Positions 40,186 to 47,308 of a stretch of 64,000 nt of DNA are shown in pieces. The position numbers and the translations under genes are program-made. The notes below the pieces were generated by a model. The model made no database searches and had not been told where the DNA came from. It saw only the letters and a program-made list of their open reading frames with translations. This DNA is from Hyphomicrobiales bacterium (lineage in GTDB: Bacteria; Pseudomonadota; Alphaproteobacteria; Rhizobiales; Beijerinckiaceae): positions 62,001-126,000 of the forward strand of contig JAGWTA010000004.1 of NCBI GenBank assembly GCA_028869185.1. Direction: 5' to 3'. Position 1 is the stretch's first letter; each line of letters begins with the position of its first letter.

Positions 40186-40200
40186 GAACAAAATAGGAAC
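40186..40200. promoter_or_regulatory. LexA (SOS) box, GAAC-N7-GAAC
   Basis: The sequence gaacaaaataggaac matches the direct-repeat LexA operator known from alphaproteobacteria (GTTC-N7-GTTC read on the other strand) exactly in both half-sites and spacing. It lies 98 bases upstream of the ssb start and directly behind the dctA terminator. Damage induction of ssb is therefore likely. Confidence 0.75.
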
Positions 40201-40297
40201 AACAAGGCGGCTCGTTCGCTTTGGTGTGGACTGCCGAAAATTAGCCGCCCCGTTCGCCGGCGGTCGCGCTAATAAAAGGCGAGTAGTGGAGAAAATC

Positions 40298-40810
40298 ATG
40301 TCCGGCAGCGTCAACAAGGTCATTCTCGTCGGCAATCTTGGCCGCGACCCGGAAGTGCGCACCCTGCCTTCGGGCGATCGCGTCGTGAGTTTCTCGCTCG
40401 CGACAACCGAATCCTGGCGCGACAAGAACAGTGGCGAGCGGCGCGACCGCACCGAATGGCACAATGTGTCGATCTTCAACGAGAACCTCGGCAAGATCGC
40501 GGAGCAATATTGCAAGAAGGGCTCCAAGATTTACCTCGAAGGCCAGCTTCAGACACGCGAATATCAGGACAAGGACGGCAATCAGCGCAAGGCGACGGAC
40601 GTCGTGCTGCAGCGTTTCCGCGGCGAATTGACCTTGCTCGACAGCCGCAACGCACGCGGCGGCGAGGAAGGCTCCTACGCCGAGCCGCGCAGCGGCGGCT
40701 ATGGCGGGGGTGGCGGCGCGCCGCAACGCTCGGGCGGGGGCGGTCGTCCCGCGCAGGTCAGCGGCGGCGGTCGTCTCTCGGACGCGCTCGACGACGACAT
40801 TCCGTTCTGA
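40298..40810 (+). CDS. ssb: Single-stranded DNA-binding protein
   Basis: SSB coats single-stranded DNA in replication, recombination and repair. The start at 40298 (MSGSVNKVILVGNLGRDPEV) follows a tggagaaaatc ribosome site. The OB-fold domain covers residues 1-112, with FSLATTESW and GSKIYLEGQLQTREYQ. A Gly-rich linker leads to the acidic C-terminal tip DDDIPF that binds partner proteins. Length is 170 residues. It carries an SOS box upstream. A GT11 gene starts 10 bases after its stop, so they may be cotranscribed. Confidence 0.97.
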   Translation: MSGSVNKVILVGNLGRDPEVRTLPSGDRVVSFSLATTESWRDKNSGERRDRTEWHNVSIFNENLGKIAEQYCKKGSKIYLEGQLQTREYQDKDGNQRKATDVVLQRFRGELTLLDSRNARGGEEGSYAEPRSGGYGGGGGAPQRSGGGGRPAQVSGGGRLSDALDDDIPF

Positions 40811-40820
40811 CGGAGCGGTC

Positions 40821-41672
40821 TTGCTCGGGCTTCACTTTTACGGCCAGCTCGGCAATCAGATGTTTCAATACGCCGCCGCCCGCGTTCAGGCGGAGCGGCT
40901 CGGCGTTGGCCTTCTGGTCGAGCCGCGCCAGAGCGGCGAGCACGAGCTTTTCGCTTTGTTCCCGCATTTGCGCGGCCCGGTTCAGATGGCGGCGCAGCGG
41001 CTGAAGGCGTTGTCCAACAGCGGTTTCGAGAATCTGCGGCGGCGCGCGTTTGCGCACAATTTCGCCGCCCGGGCCGAGCCAGACGACAACGAGCCGTTCG
41101 ATCAGCGCATCGGCGCGATCGGCGACTGGACCTGGCTGTCGGGCTATTTTCAATCGCCGCGCTATTTTCAGGAACATGCGAACGCCGTGCGCGCGTGGTT
41201 TGCGCCGCCGCCCGATCTCGCCGCGCGCGTTGACGCGCTTCTTGCGGGCCTGCCGGCGCCGGCAGCGCAAATGGCGGCGGTGCACATTCGTCTCGGCGAT
41301 TATCTGGCGATGCGCGGCGCCCACGGCGATCCCGACGCAGGCTGGGCGCTCGATGACGCCTATTATGCGCGCGCGCTCGCGCAATTTGCGGCGGACGCGC
41401 CAATCGCCCTGTTCTCCGACGATCCCGAAAACGCGGCGCGCATGCTGCCGCGCCCGCCCGCCTGGGTGTCGCAGGCCCGTTCTGCCGGGGAGGATCTGTT
41501 CGCCATGGCGGCCTTTCCCAATCTGGTCATGGCCAACAGTTCGTTTTCGTGGTGGGCGGGATGGCTCTCGCACAATCCCGCACGGATCGTCGGGCCGCGC
41601 TATCACATCGGCTGGCGCAAACAGCGCTGGTTTCCAGCCGATATTGCTGTGGACGGCTGGCTTTACGTCTGA
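40821..41672 (+). CDS. Glycosyltransferase family 11 (fucosyltransferase-like)
   Basis: GT11 enzymes are alpha-1,2-fucosyltransferases that decorate lipopolysaccharide or capsule. The frame carries GQLGNQMFQYAAARVQAERL at its start and HIRLGDYL in the middle, corresponding to the donor-binding HxRxGD motif of the family. MANSSFSWWAGWL is the third conserved segment. The most likely start is TTG 40821, just behind a cggagcgg ribosome site, giving 283 residues; no ATG or GTG lies nearby in frame without running back into ssb. It follows ssb by 10 bases, an unusual neighbour for a cell-surface enzyme. No other polysaccharide genes adjoin. Acceptor and donor are inferred. Confidence 0.85.
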   Translation: MLGLHFYGQLGNQMFQYAAARVQAERLGVGLLVEPRQSGEHELFALFPHLRGPVQMAAQRLKALSNSGFENLRRRAFAHNFAARAEPDDNEPFDQRIGAIGDWTWLSGYFQSPRYFQEHANAVRAWFAPPPDLAARVDALLAGLPAPAAQMAAVHIRLGDYLAMRGAHGDPDAGWALDDAYYARALAQFAADAPIALFSDDPENAARMLPRPPAWVSQARSAGEDLFAMAAFPNLVMANSSFSWWAGWLSHNPARIVGPRYHIGWRKQRWFPADIAVDGWLYV

Positions 41673-41716
41673 ACCGCGAGCCTTCGGGCGCAAGGCGCGC
41701 CCTTTGGCCGCCGTGT

Positions 41717-43246
41717 TCAGTCGCCGTTTGTCTTGTTGGGCTTTGCGGCGGGCTTCGGCCGCACGGGGCGCAAGAGGAATGAGGGCACGTGATCGCCGAG
41801 CCCGACGACAGCCGGGCCATCGTCATGGTCCTCGCGCCTGCGCCGCGTGCGCGGCTCGTTTCTGTTTTCGTGCCGCTCGCCCCTGTCGCCCCTGTCGCCC
41901 CTGTCGCGCTCTGGCCGTTCTGCGCGCGGCGCGCGCGCCTCGAAGCCGCGTTCGGCGCGTGGCGCCCGTTCGCGGCGCGGCTCTCGCGTCTCCGCGCTCT
42001 TGCCATCTTCGTTGCGTTCGCCATGCGCGCGCTTTTCAAAGCCGCGCCGTTCGCCGCGTTCGGATCCGCGCCGGCCGCGCGGCGAGCGTTCGTAGCGCGG
42101 GCTCTCGTCCGGGCCGAGTTCTTCGAGCCCCGGTCCCTGCCAGTCGATCGATTTGCCGATCAGCTTTTCGATCTGGTCGATATATTTGCGGTCGTCGTCC
42201 GTCACGATCGTCAGCGCAACGCCGCTGCGGCCTGCGCGTCCCGTGCGCCCGATGCGATGCACATAGTCTTCCGGATGCGTCGGCGCATCGAAATTGAACA
42301 CATGGCTGACGTCGGGAATGTCGAGGCCGCGCGCAGCGACATCGGAGCAGACGATCAGATTGACATCGCCGTTCTTGAAAGCGTCGAGCGAGGCCATCCG
42401 CGCGCGCTGGTCCATGTCGCCATGCAGCGCGCCGACCGAAAAGCCGTGCTTGTCGAGCGATTTGTGCAGGATGGCGACATCGCGCTTGCGATTGCAGAAG
42501 ATGATCGCGTTCTTGAGATTTTCTTCGCCGCGAATGAGCTTGCGGAGCGTTTCGCGCTTGGCGCCATGGCCATGCGATGCGACGAGGCCCTGACGGATCG
42601 TGGTGGCGGTGGAGGAGGGCCGCGCGACTTCCACGCGCACCGGATTATGCAGGAATTGCTCGGTCAGCCGCGTGATTTCCGGCGGCATGGTCGCCGAGAA
42701 AAACAAAGTCTGGCGCGTGAACGGCACGAGCTTGCAGATTTTTTCGATGTCGGGAATGAAGCCCATGTCGAGCATGCGGTCGGCTTCGTCGATGACGAGA
42801 ATTTCGATGCCTGTCAGCAACAGCTTGCCGCGTTCGAAAAAGTCGATCAGGCGGCCGGGCGTTGCAATCAGAACATCGGCGCCGCGCGTGATCTTCGCTT
42901 CCTGATCGCCGAAGGACACGCCGCCGATCAGCAGGGCGACGTTGAGTTTGTGATTGGCGCCGTATTTGGCGAAGCTCTCTTCGACCTGTGCGGCAAGTTC
43001 GCGGGTCGGCTCCAGAATGAGGGTGCGCGGCATGCGGGCGCGGGCGCGGCCTTGCTCCAGGCGCGACAGCATCGGCAGCGTGAAGGCGGCCGTCTTGCCG
43101 GTGCCGGTCTGCGCGATTCCCAGAACGTCGCGGCCGGCAAGCGCCTGCGGGATTGCCTGCGCCTGAATGGGCGTGGGGCTCGTGTAGCCGGACGCCTCGA
43201 CCGCGGCGAGGACCTTGTCGGAAAGGCCCAATTCATTGAATTGCAT
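41717..43246 (-). CDS. DEAD-box RNA helicase, RhlE-like
   Basis: The start at 43246 (MQFNELGLSDKVLAAVEASG) follows aggac; an extension to 43390 is Arg-rich and unlikely. The 509-residue enzyme has the Q motif (YTSPTPIQAQAIP), Walker A AQTGTGKT, PTRELAAQ, DEAD (VIDEADRML), SAT, and C-terminal ARGLDIP and HRIGRTGRAG motifs. From about residue 380 the tail is Arg/Gly/Glu-rich with RGDRGDRGER repeats, encoded by 9-base tandem repeats (cgcccctgt) near 41880. Such tails bind RNA. The family helps ribosome assembly and RNA turnover, often at low temperature. RhlE is the closest named type by its motif spacing. Confidence 0.93.
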   Translation of the reverse strand: MQFNELGLSDKVLAAVEASGYTSPTPIQAQAIPQALAGRDVLGIAQTGTGKTAAFTLPMLSRLEQGRARARMPRTLILEPTRELAAQVEESFAKYGANHKLNVALLIGGVSFGDQEAKITRGADVLIATPGRLIDFFERGKLLLTGIEILVIDEADRMLDMGFIPDIEKICKLVPFTRQTLFFSATMPPEITRLTEQFLHNPVRVEVARPSSTATTIRQGLVASHGHGAKRETLRKLIRGEENLKNAIIFCNRKRDVAILHKSLDKHGFSVGALHGDMDQRARMASLDAFKNGDVNLIVCSDVAARGLDIPDVSHVFNFDAPTHPEDYVHRIGRTGRAGRSGVALTIVTDDDRKYIDQIEKLIGKSIDWQGPGLEELGPDESPRYERSPRGRRGSERGERRGFEKRAHGERNEDGKSAETREPRRERAPRAERGFEARAPRAERPERDRGDRGDRGERHENRNEPRTRRRREDHDDGPAVVGLGDHVPSFLLRPVRPKPAAKPNKTNGD

Positions 43247-43421
43247 GGAAAGTCCTGAGCGCGGCGATCTTCGGAAAAAAGCGCAAGCCGCGCGAAAAAA
43301 GCGCTGGTCGGGATTCTTGGCGAGCCGGCCATCGAGGCCGCCCGACCGCTCGCTGCCCCTGCGATGTAGCCGAAACGGCCCAAAAGTCAATGAAAACCGG
43401 CAAGATTTGCCAATTTTAGGT

Positions 43422-44576
43422 TTAAATGCGTCGGCCCCTCATCCTGACGCTTCCGTCGTATGGGTTGAGCAAGCTCATATCGGGCGTCAGCGGCAGCCAC
43501 TCGGGAATGTGCCTGCGCTCCAGCCAATAGGGCCGCCACACCGCCCGCCATACGTCGGCCTGCGGCTCGATCGCGACGATTTCGGGAATCGTCTGCAGCC
43601 TGGCGCCGCAAACCCAGCGATGCGCCGCCACGACAGCCTCCTCGGGCGGCGGCTCATTTTTTGGGCCTCGTATCTGGGCGATTTGCAAAAGCGCGGAGCC
43701 AGGGACGCGCGATAATTCCAACGTCGCGACACGCGCGCCGTTTCTGCGCAAAGAAAAAATGCATACGCTGTTTTCCGCGATCGCATCGGCGTAACTGGCA
43801 ATGCAGTGTTGCATCGCTGCGGCCTCGTCCCGCACGTCTGTCGCGCTCGTCAGCGGCGTCAGTTCATATTCGCCTAAAACGCCGCCTTCGAGCCAGGCGC
43901 GCCGCTGGGCAAAACCGAGATAAATCTCCGACGAAATGATGCGCGCCCATTGGACCATTTCGGCCCGCGCTGCAGCCCAGCACATGTCCGTCGAAAAGCG
44001 ATGCGGCCAGACTTTGGCGCCCCATGTGTGCGGGCGCGCAGAAAACCAGGCCCACAAGGCCATGAGCCGCAACGAACGCGGCATGTGCGCGATCCATTTG
44101 TTGCGTCCGTATTCGCGGGCGATCCAGACCGCAAAAAGCGGATCGCCATAGGTTGCCGCGCGCGTCACAACGTTAAGCCATTGCGCCGCCTCGCGCGGGC
44201 GCGGCGGAAGATGGTTGGCGATCTGGCGTCTAAACACAGCGCCATCGGGCAGGGCGTCGAGGGGCGCCGTAAACGCTTCGGGCGGCAAACGGCGCAGCCA
44301 CAGCGGGACGCCTGCGCTGGCTGCGACGATGCGCAGGCGCGCGCCCGCGCACGCCAGCGCAACCGCAGGTTCGCGGTCCCATCCGCGAGGCGGCGCAGCC
44401 AGCGCAAAGAACAACGCCGGAAACGAAAATGCCAGATCGGCGAGCCAAGGATGACGCGCGGCAAGCTTCGCGCACGCGGCGCGGTGCGGAGCGGCGAAGC
44501 GCGCGATGCGCCGTTCGATGGAGCGCGCTTCGCTGCGCCCGCGCGCGCCTGAAAGGACGCAAGCAGGAGAAGACAT
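43422..44576 (-). CDS. PcfJ-like domain protein
   Basis: The 384-residue product carries the PcfJ-like block near residues 270-305 (VRDEAAAMQHCIASYADA, then FSLRRNGARVATLELSR), in which the Cys and Tyr of HCIASY are hallmarks. The family was first seen on conjugative plasmids and in phages and is of unknown function; stand-alone copies are also found in proteobacterial chromosomes. The N-terminal 250 residues are Trp/Ala/Arg-rich and mostly helical (WLADLAFSFPALFFAL), without signal peptide or obvious enzyme motifs. It lies between an RhlE-like helicase and a divergent hydrolase. A 19-residue ORF with a strong ribosome site lies 91 bases upstream on the same strand. Confidence 0.8.
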   Translation of the reverse strand: MSSPACVLSGARGRSEARSIERRIARFAAPHRAACAKLAARHPWLADLAFSFPALFFALAAPPRGWDREPAVALACAGARLRIVAASAGVPLWLRRLPPEAFTAPLDALPDGAVFRRQIANHLPPRPREAAQWLNVVTRAATYGDPLFAVWIAREYGRNKWIAHMPRSLRLMALWAWFSARPHTWGAKVWPHRFSTDMCWAAARAEMVQWARIISSEIYLGFAQRRAWLEGGVLGEYELTPLTSATDVRDEAAAMQHCIASYADAIAENSVCIFSLRRNGARVATLELSRVPGSALLQIAQIRGPKNEPPPEEAVVAAHRWVCGARLQTIPEIVAIEPQADVWRAVWRPYWLERRHIPEWLPLTPDMSLLNPYDGSVRMRGRRI

Positions 44577-44667
44577 GTAAAAATATCCAGCGCGCCGCGC
44601 GAGCGGCGTCAGTCAGATCGTCGAATGAGGGGCGAGATGCGTCGCGTCGGGTTGCGCAAACGGCCTG

Positions 44668-44727
44668 CTAGCGCAAGCGGGAATGCGGGCCGACTAGCAG
44701 CGCGGAGGCGGACTTAGCATGGTTCAT
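44668..44727 (-). CDS. Possible leader peptide ORF, 19 aa, upstream of the PcfJ-like gene
   Basis: ATG 44727 opens a 19-codon frame (MNHAKSASALLVGPHSRLR). A near-perfect ribosome site, aaaggagg, lies seven bases upstream, better than that of most genes in the window. The ORF ends 91 bases before the PcfJ-like gene on the same strand. Inverted copies ctgctag (44665-44671) and ctagcag (44694-44700) flank its second half and could form a hairpin. The codons show no run of one amino acid, so classical attenuation is not evident. It may be a real small protein, a leader peptide, or chance. Confidence 0.45.
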   Translation of the reverse strand: MNHAKSASALLVGPHSRLR

Positions 44728-44866
44728 GCACGAGCCTCCTTTCTCTGGTTGATCGAGGCAGCGCGCATGTAGCGTAATAATTGCTCTGCTGCAAGTGTTT
44801 TTGAAGCATTGACTTGTTTTCGTCGCATGTGTGCGCACAATGAAACATTCGTTGAGGGGAAACGTC

Positions 44867-45568
44867 ATGCGCGATCATCTCGTCTTCATTCCCGGTTTCA
44901 CGTGCACGCGCGAATTGTGGGAAGCGCAGATCGCGCATCTGCGCGACCGCTACGACATAACGATCGGCGATCATCGCAACGATAATTCCATCGCGGCGAT
45001 TGCGGAGCGCATCCTGGCTGCATCCCCGACGCGATTTTCGCTCGCCGGTCTTTCCATGGGCGGATATATCGCGCTCGAAATCATCGCGCGCGCGCCGGAA
45101 CGGATCGAACGCCTCGCTTTGCTCGATACGCAAGCGACGCCCGAGACGCCCGACGCGCGCAAGACGCGCCTGCAACGTCTCGATGTCGCGCGCAAGGACG
45201 GCGTGCGTGCGGCCGCAGAACTCAATCTGCCGCGCTTCGTCCATCCCGCGCGTATCGACGATGCGCCATTGCGCGCAAAAATCCTGCGCATGGCGGAAGA
45301 CACCGGCCTCGCCGCATGGGAGCGACAGACGCAAGCGATCATGGATCGTCCCGACGCGCGGCCCAATCTCGGCGCGATTTCAGTAAAGACGCTCGTGCTC
45401 GTCGGCGACCGCGACGAAGTCACGCCGCCCGAGCGTGCGCATGAAATGGCGTCGGCGATTCCCGGCGCGACGCTGGTCGAGATTGCGCAATGCGGACATC
45501 TCTCGACGATCGAACGTCCCGACAGCGTCAATCGCGCGCTGGACGATTGGCTTCGGACGCCGGCCTGA
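44867..45568 (+). CDS. Alpha/beta hydrolase, 233 aa
   Basis: The start at 44867 follows ttgaggggaaac and gives MRDHLVFIPGFTCTRELW. The nucleophile elbow is GLSMGGYIAL (Ser about residue 66), the acid strand is VLVGDRDEVTPPE and the catalytic His sits in CGHLSTIERPD, so a complete catalytic triad is visible. There is no signal peptide. The fold matches short lid-containing hydrolases (esterase, MhpC-like), yet the substrate is unknown. The C-terminus VNRALDDWL is typical. It is divergent from the PcfJ-like gene and its possible leader ORF and is followed by a truncated NTF2-like frame. Confidence 0.88.
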   Translation: MRDHLVFIPGFTCTRELWEAQIAHLRDRYDITIGDHRNDNSIAAIAERILAASPTRFSLAGLSMGGYIALEIIARAPERIERLALLDTQATPETPDARKTRLQRLDVARKDGVRAAAELNLPRFVHPARIDDAPLRAKILRMAEDTGLAAWERQTQAIMDRPDARPNLGAISVKTLVLVGDRDEVTPPERAHEMASAIPGATLVEIAQCGHLSTIERPDSVNRALDDWLRTPA

Positions 45569-45599
45569 GTTTTTGCGCCAGAACCATCGTTCCGCGCGG

Positions 45600-45908
45600 G
45601 TGGCGAAAACTCGGGCCTGGTGCGAAAGGCTGTATCGGTTGATGCCGGACATTTCCTTTTCGCTCGGGACGATCCGCGTCGCCGGGCCGCCATGGAACAC
45701 GCTTGTCGGCGTCGACTGGGTTGAGACGAACTCGGGCGCGGACGGCGTCAGGACATCGACGCCCGGAACGCACATCGTCCGGCTGGTCTGGGGCCGCGTC
45801 GCCTATGTCGGGATTTATCCAGATACTGTTGGCTTGCAGCGGACGCTTGAACGGCTCGCGCAGGCGGGCGTTGCGGAAGCCTCGGCCGCGCCGATTGTCG
45901 GCGCCTGA
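45600..45908 (+). pseudogene. N-terminally truncated NTF2/SnoaL-like protein
   Basis: This frame encodes the C-terminal part of an NTF2-like domain: WCERLYRLMPDISFSLG, GPPWNTLVGVDW and THIVRLVWGRVAYVG are the matching strands. The usual N-terminal helix and first 40 or so residues are missing; upstream the frame overlaps the hydrolase in another reading frame. A GTG at 45600 could start a 102-residue product but has no good ribosome site. It may be a remnant of a gene cut by the insertion or by deletion, or a short functional half-domain. It ends next to the stop of the converging gene. Confidence 0.55.
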
Positions 45909-46223
45909 TTATTTCGGCTTGCCGGTGCAGGGGTCGAGCACGACATTGCCTGCGACCGAACGAATGGTCGCGGTCGTCGAATAATCGACGCCGGGCGCGG
46001 GCTCTCCCGTGCGCGCGCCAGCTTTAGGCGCGTTCTGCGCCATTTTCGCAAGATCGCTGTCGCCGCGGATGATGGCGATGCGCGGCAGCGAGCCGTCTTT
46101 GACGGCCATCTGCATCATCTGCGCGCCGCCCATAGCGGCAAAGCAAAGGAAAGCGGCCGCAACGGCGTATTTTTCGACGACGCCGCCGCTGCGGCAGGCG
46201 AAGAAGCGGGAAAAATATTTCAT
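45909..46223 (-). CDS. Hypothetical single-pass membrane protein, 104 aa
   Basis: The start at 46223 gives MKYFSRFFACRSGGVVEKYA, then a hydrophobic helix (VAAAFLCFAAMGGAQMM) that should act as membrane anchor, and a polar tail with a single late Cys in VLDPCTGKPK. The upstream extension to 46442 is Arg-rich and unlikely. The basic N-terminus followed by GGVVEKYA and a helix is loosely reminiscent of Flp-type pilins but lacks their exact motif. I do not recognise the family. It faces the NTF2-like remnant tail to tail. Confidence 0.6.
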   Translation of the reverse strand: MKYFSRFFACRSGGVVEKYAVAAAFLCFAAMGGAQMMQMAVKDGSLPRIAIIRGDSDLAKMAQNAPKAGARTGEPAPGVDYSTTATIRSVAGNVVLDPCTGKPK

Positions 46224-46276
46224 GACGGCGCGATCCTGTGACGGCGCAGTATCGCCGCGCATGGTAAACGCCGCGT

Positions 46277-47299
46277 TTACGTCTCGCCCGCCGCCGCAAG
46301 GGCGGCGCGCCACAGCGCGATGGGCAGGCGCGCGCCTTCGACGCTTATGCGCGCACGTTCCGCGCGCCGGCGGTCGCCTGGCAGGCGAATGCCGGGCAAG
46401 GCGCGCAATTGTGCAAAATATGCGCTTGCATGCGCGCGCCATCCCGCAGCATCGCCGAAACGCGCAGGATCGAACGCGAGCAGCAACAAGCCGCCGCGCG
46501 GAGGGCCGCCGTCGCCATTGTCCTCACGCGCCGCTTCCACGCTCGTCGGCTGTCCGATCAGCACTCCCGCCAGCAATTCGATCATCAACGCGAGCGCCGA
46601 GCCCTTGTGCCCGCCAAACGGCGATTGCGCGCCGCCGAGGATTTCGGCGGGGTCGCGCGTCGGGCGCCCCTGCGCATCCAGCCCCGCGCCCTCGGGCGCC
46701 AGCAGGCCGTCGCGCGCCGCAATCTGGATTTCGCCGCGCGCCGTCGCGGCGGTGGCGAAATCGAAAATGAAACCCTCGTCGCCGGGAAAGCCGAAGGCCA
46801 GCGGATTGGTGCCGAAAAATGGCTTGATCGCGCCGGTGGGCGCGACAACCGGCAGATAGGCCGTGCAACACAGCGCGCCGAGTCCTTCATCGACCAGAGC
46901 CTCGATATCGGCCCAGAGCGCGGAAAAATGCAGCGCGTCGACAATGGCGGCTGCGGCGAGGCCCTGCATGCGCGCCAGCGGCGCCAGCGCCTCTCGTGCG
47001 GTTTGCATCGCCAGCGGGGCAAACCCGCATTGCGCCTCGATGCGCAAGACGCCCGGCGCAATCTGCCGTGCAACAGGCGCCGCTCGCCCGTTCGCCTTGC
47101 CGCTGCGCAACGCCGCAAGATAGCCGTCCAGACGAAACAGGCCATGCGAGGCGCAGCCGTCGCGTTCGGCGCGAACGATCACATCGGTCGTCGCGGCGGC
47201 GTTGGCCTCGTCGCATCCCGCGCGCAGAAGCGCCGCCCGCGCAACGCGCGCGACATCGGCAAGATCGACAGCGACGAAATCGACTGATGTCGCGCTCAT
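46277..47299 (-). CDS. Ldh2/malate-lactate dehydrogenase family oxidoreductase
   Basis: The 340-residue product belongs to the type 2 malate/L-lactate dehydrogenase family (PF02615), whose members include ureidoglycolate dehydrogenase and delta1-piperideine-2-carboxylate/pyrroline-2-carboxylate reductase. Marker segments are SHGLFRLDGYLAAL with the catalytic His, PFFGTNPLAFGFP and GGHKGSALALMIELLAGVL near the NAD(P) site. Substrate specificity cannot be read from sequence. The gene begins nine bases after the parE stop, on the same strand, and may be cotranscribed with it. It is not the classical Rossmann-type lactate dehydrogenase. Confidence 0.88.
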   Translation of the reverse strand: MSATSVDFVAVDLADVARVARAALLRAGCDEANAAATTDVIVRAERDGCASHGLFRLDGYLAALRSGKANGRAAPVARQIAPGVLRIEAQCGFAPLAMQTAREALAPLARMQGLAAAAIVDALHFSALWADIEALVDEGLGALCCTAYLPVVAPTGAIKPFFGTNPLAFGFPGDEGFIFDFATAATARGEIQIAARDGLLAPEGAGLDAQGRPTRDPAEILGGAQSPFGGHKGSALALMIELLAGVLIGQPTSVEAAREDNGDGGPPRGGLLLLAFDPARFGDAAGWRAHASAYFAQLRALPGIRLPGDRRRAERARISVEGARLPIALWRAALAAAGET

Positions 47300-47308
47300 G
47301 TCGACCGG

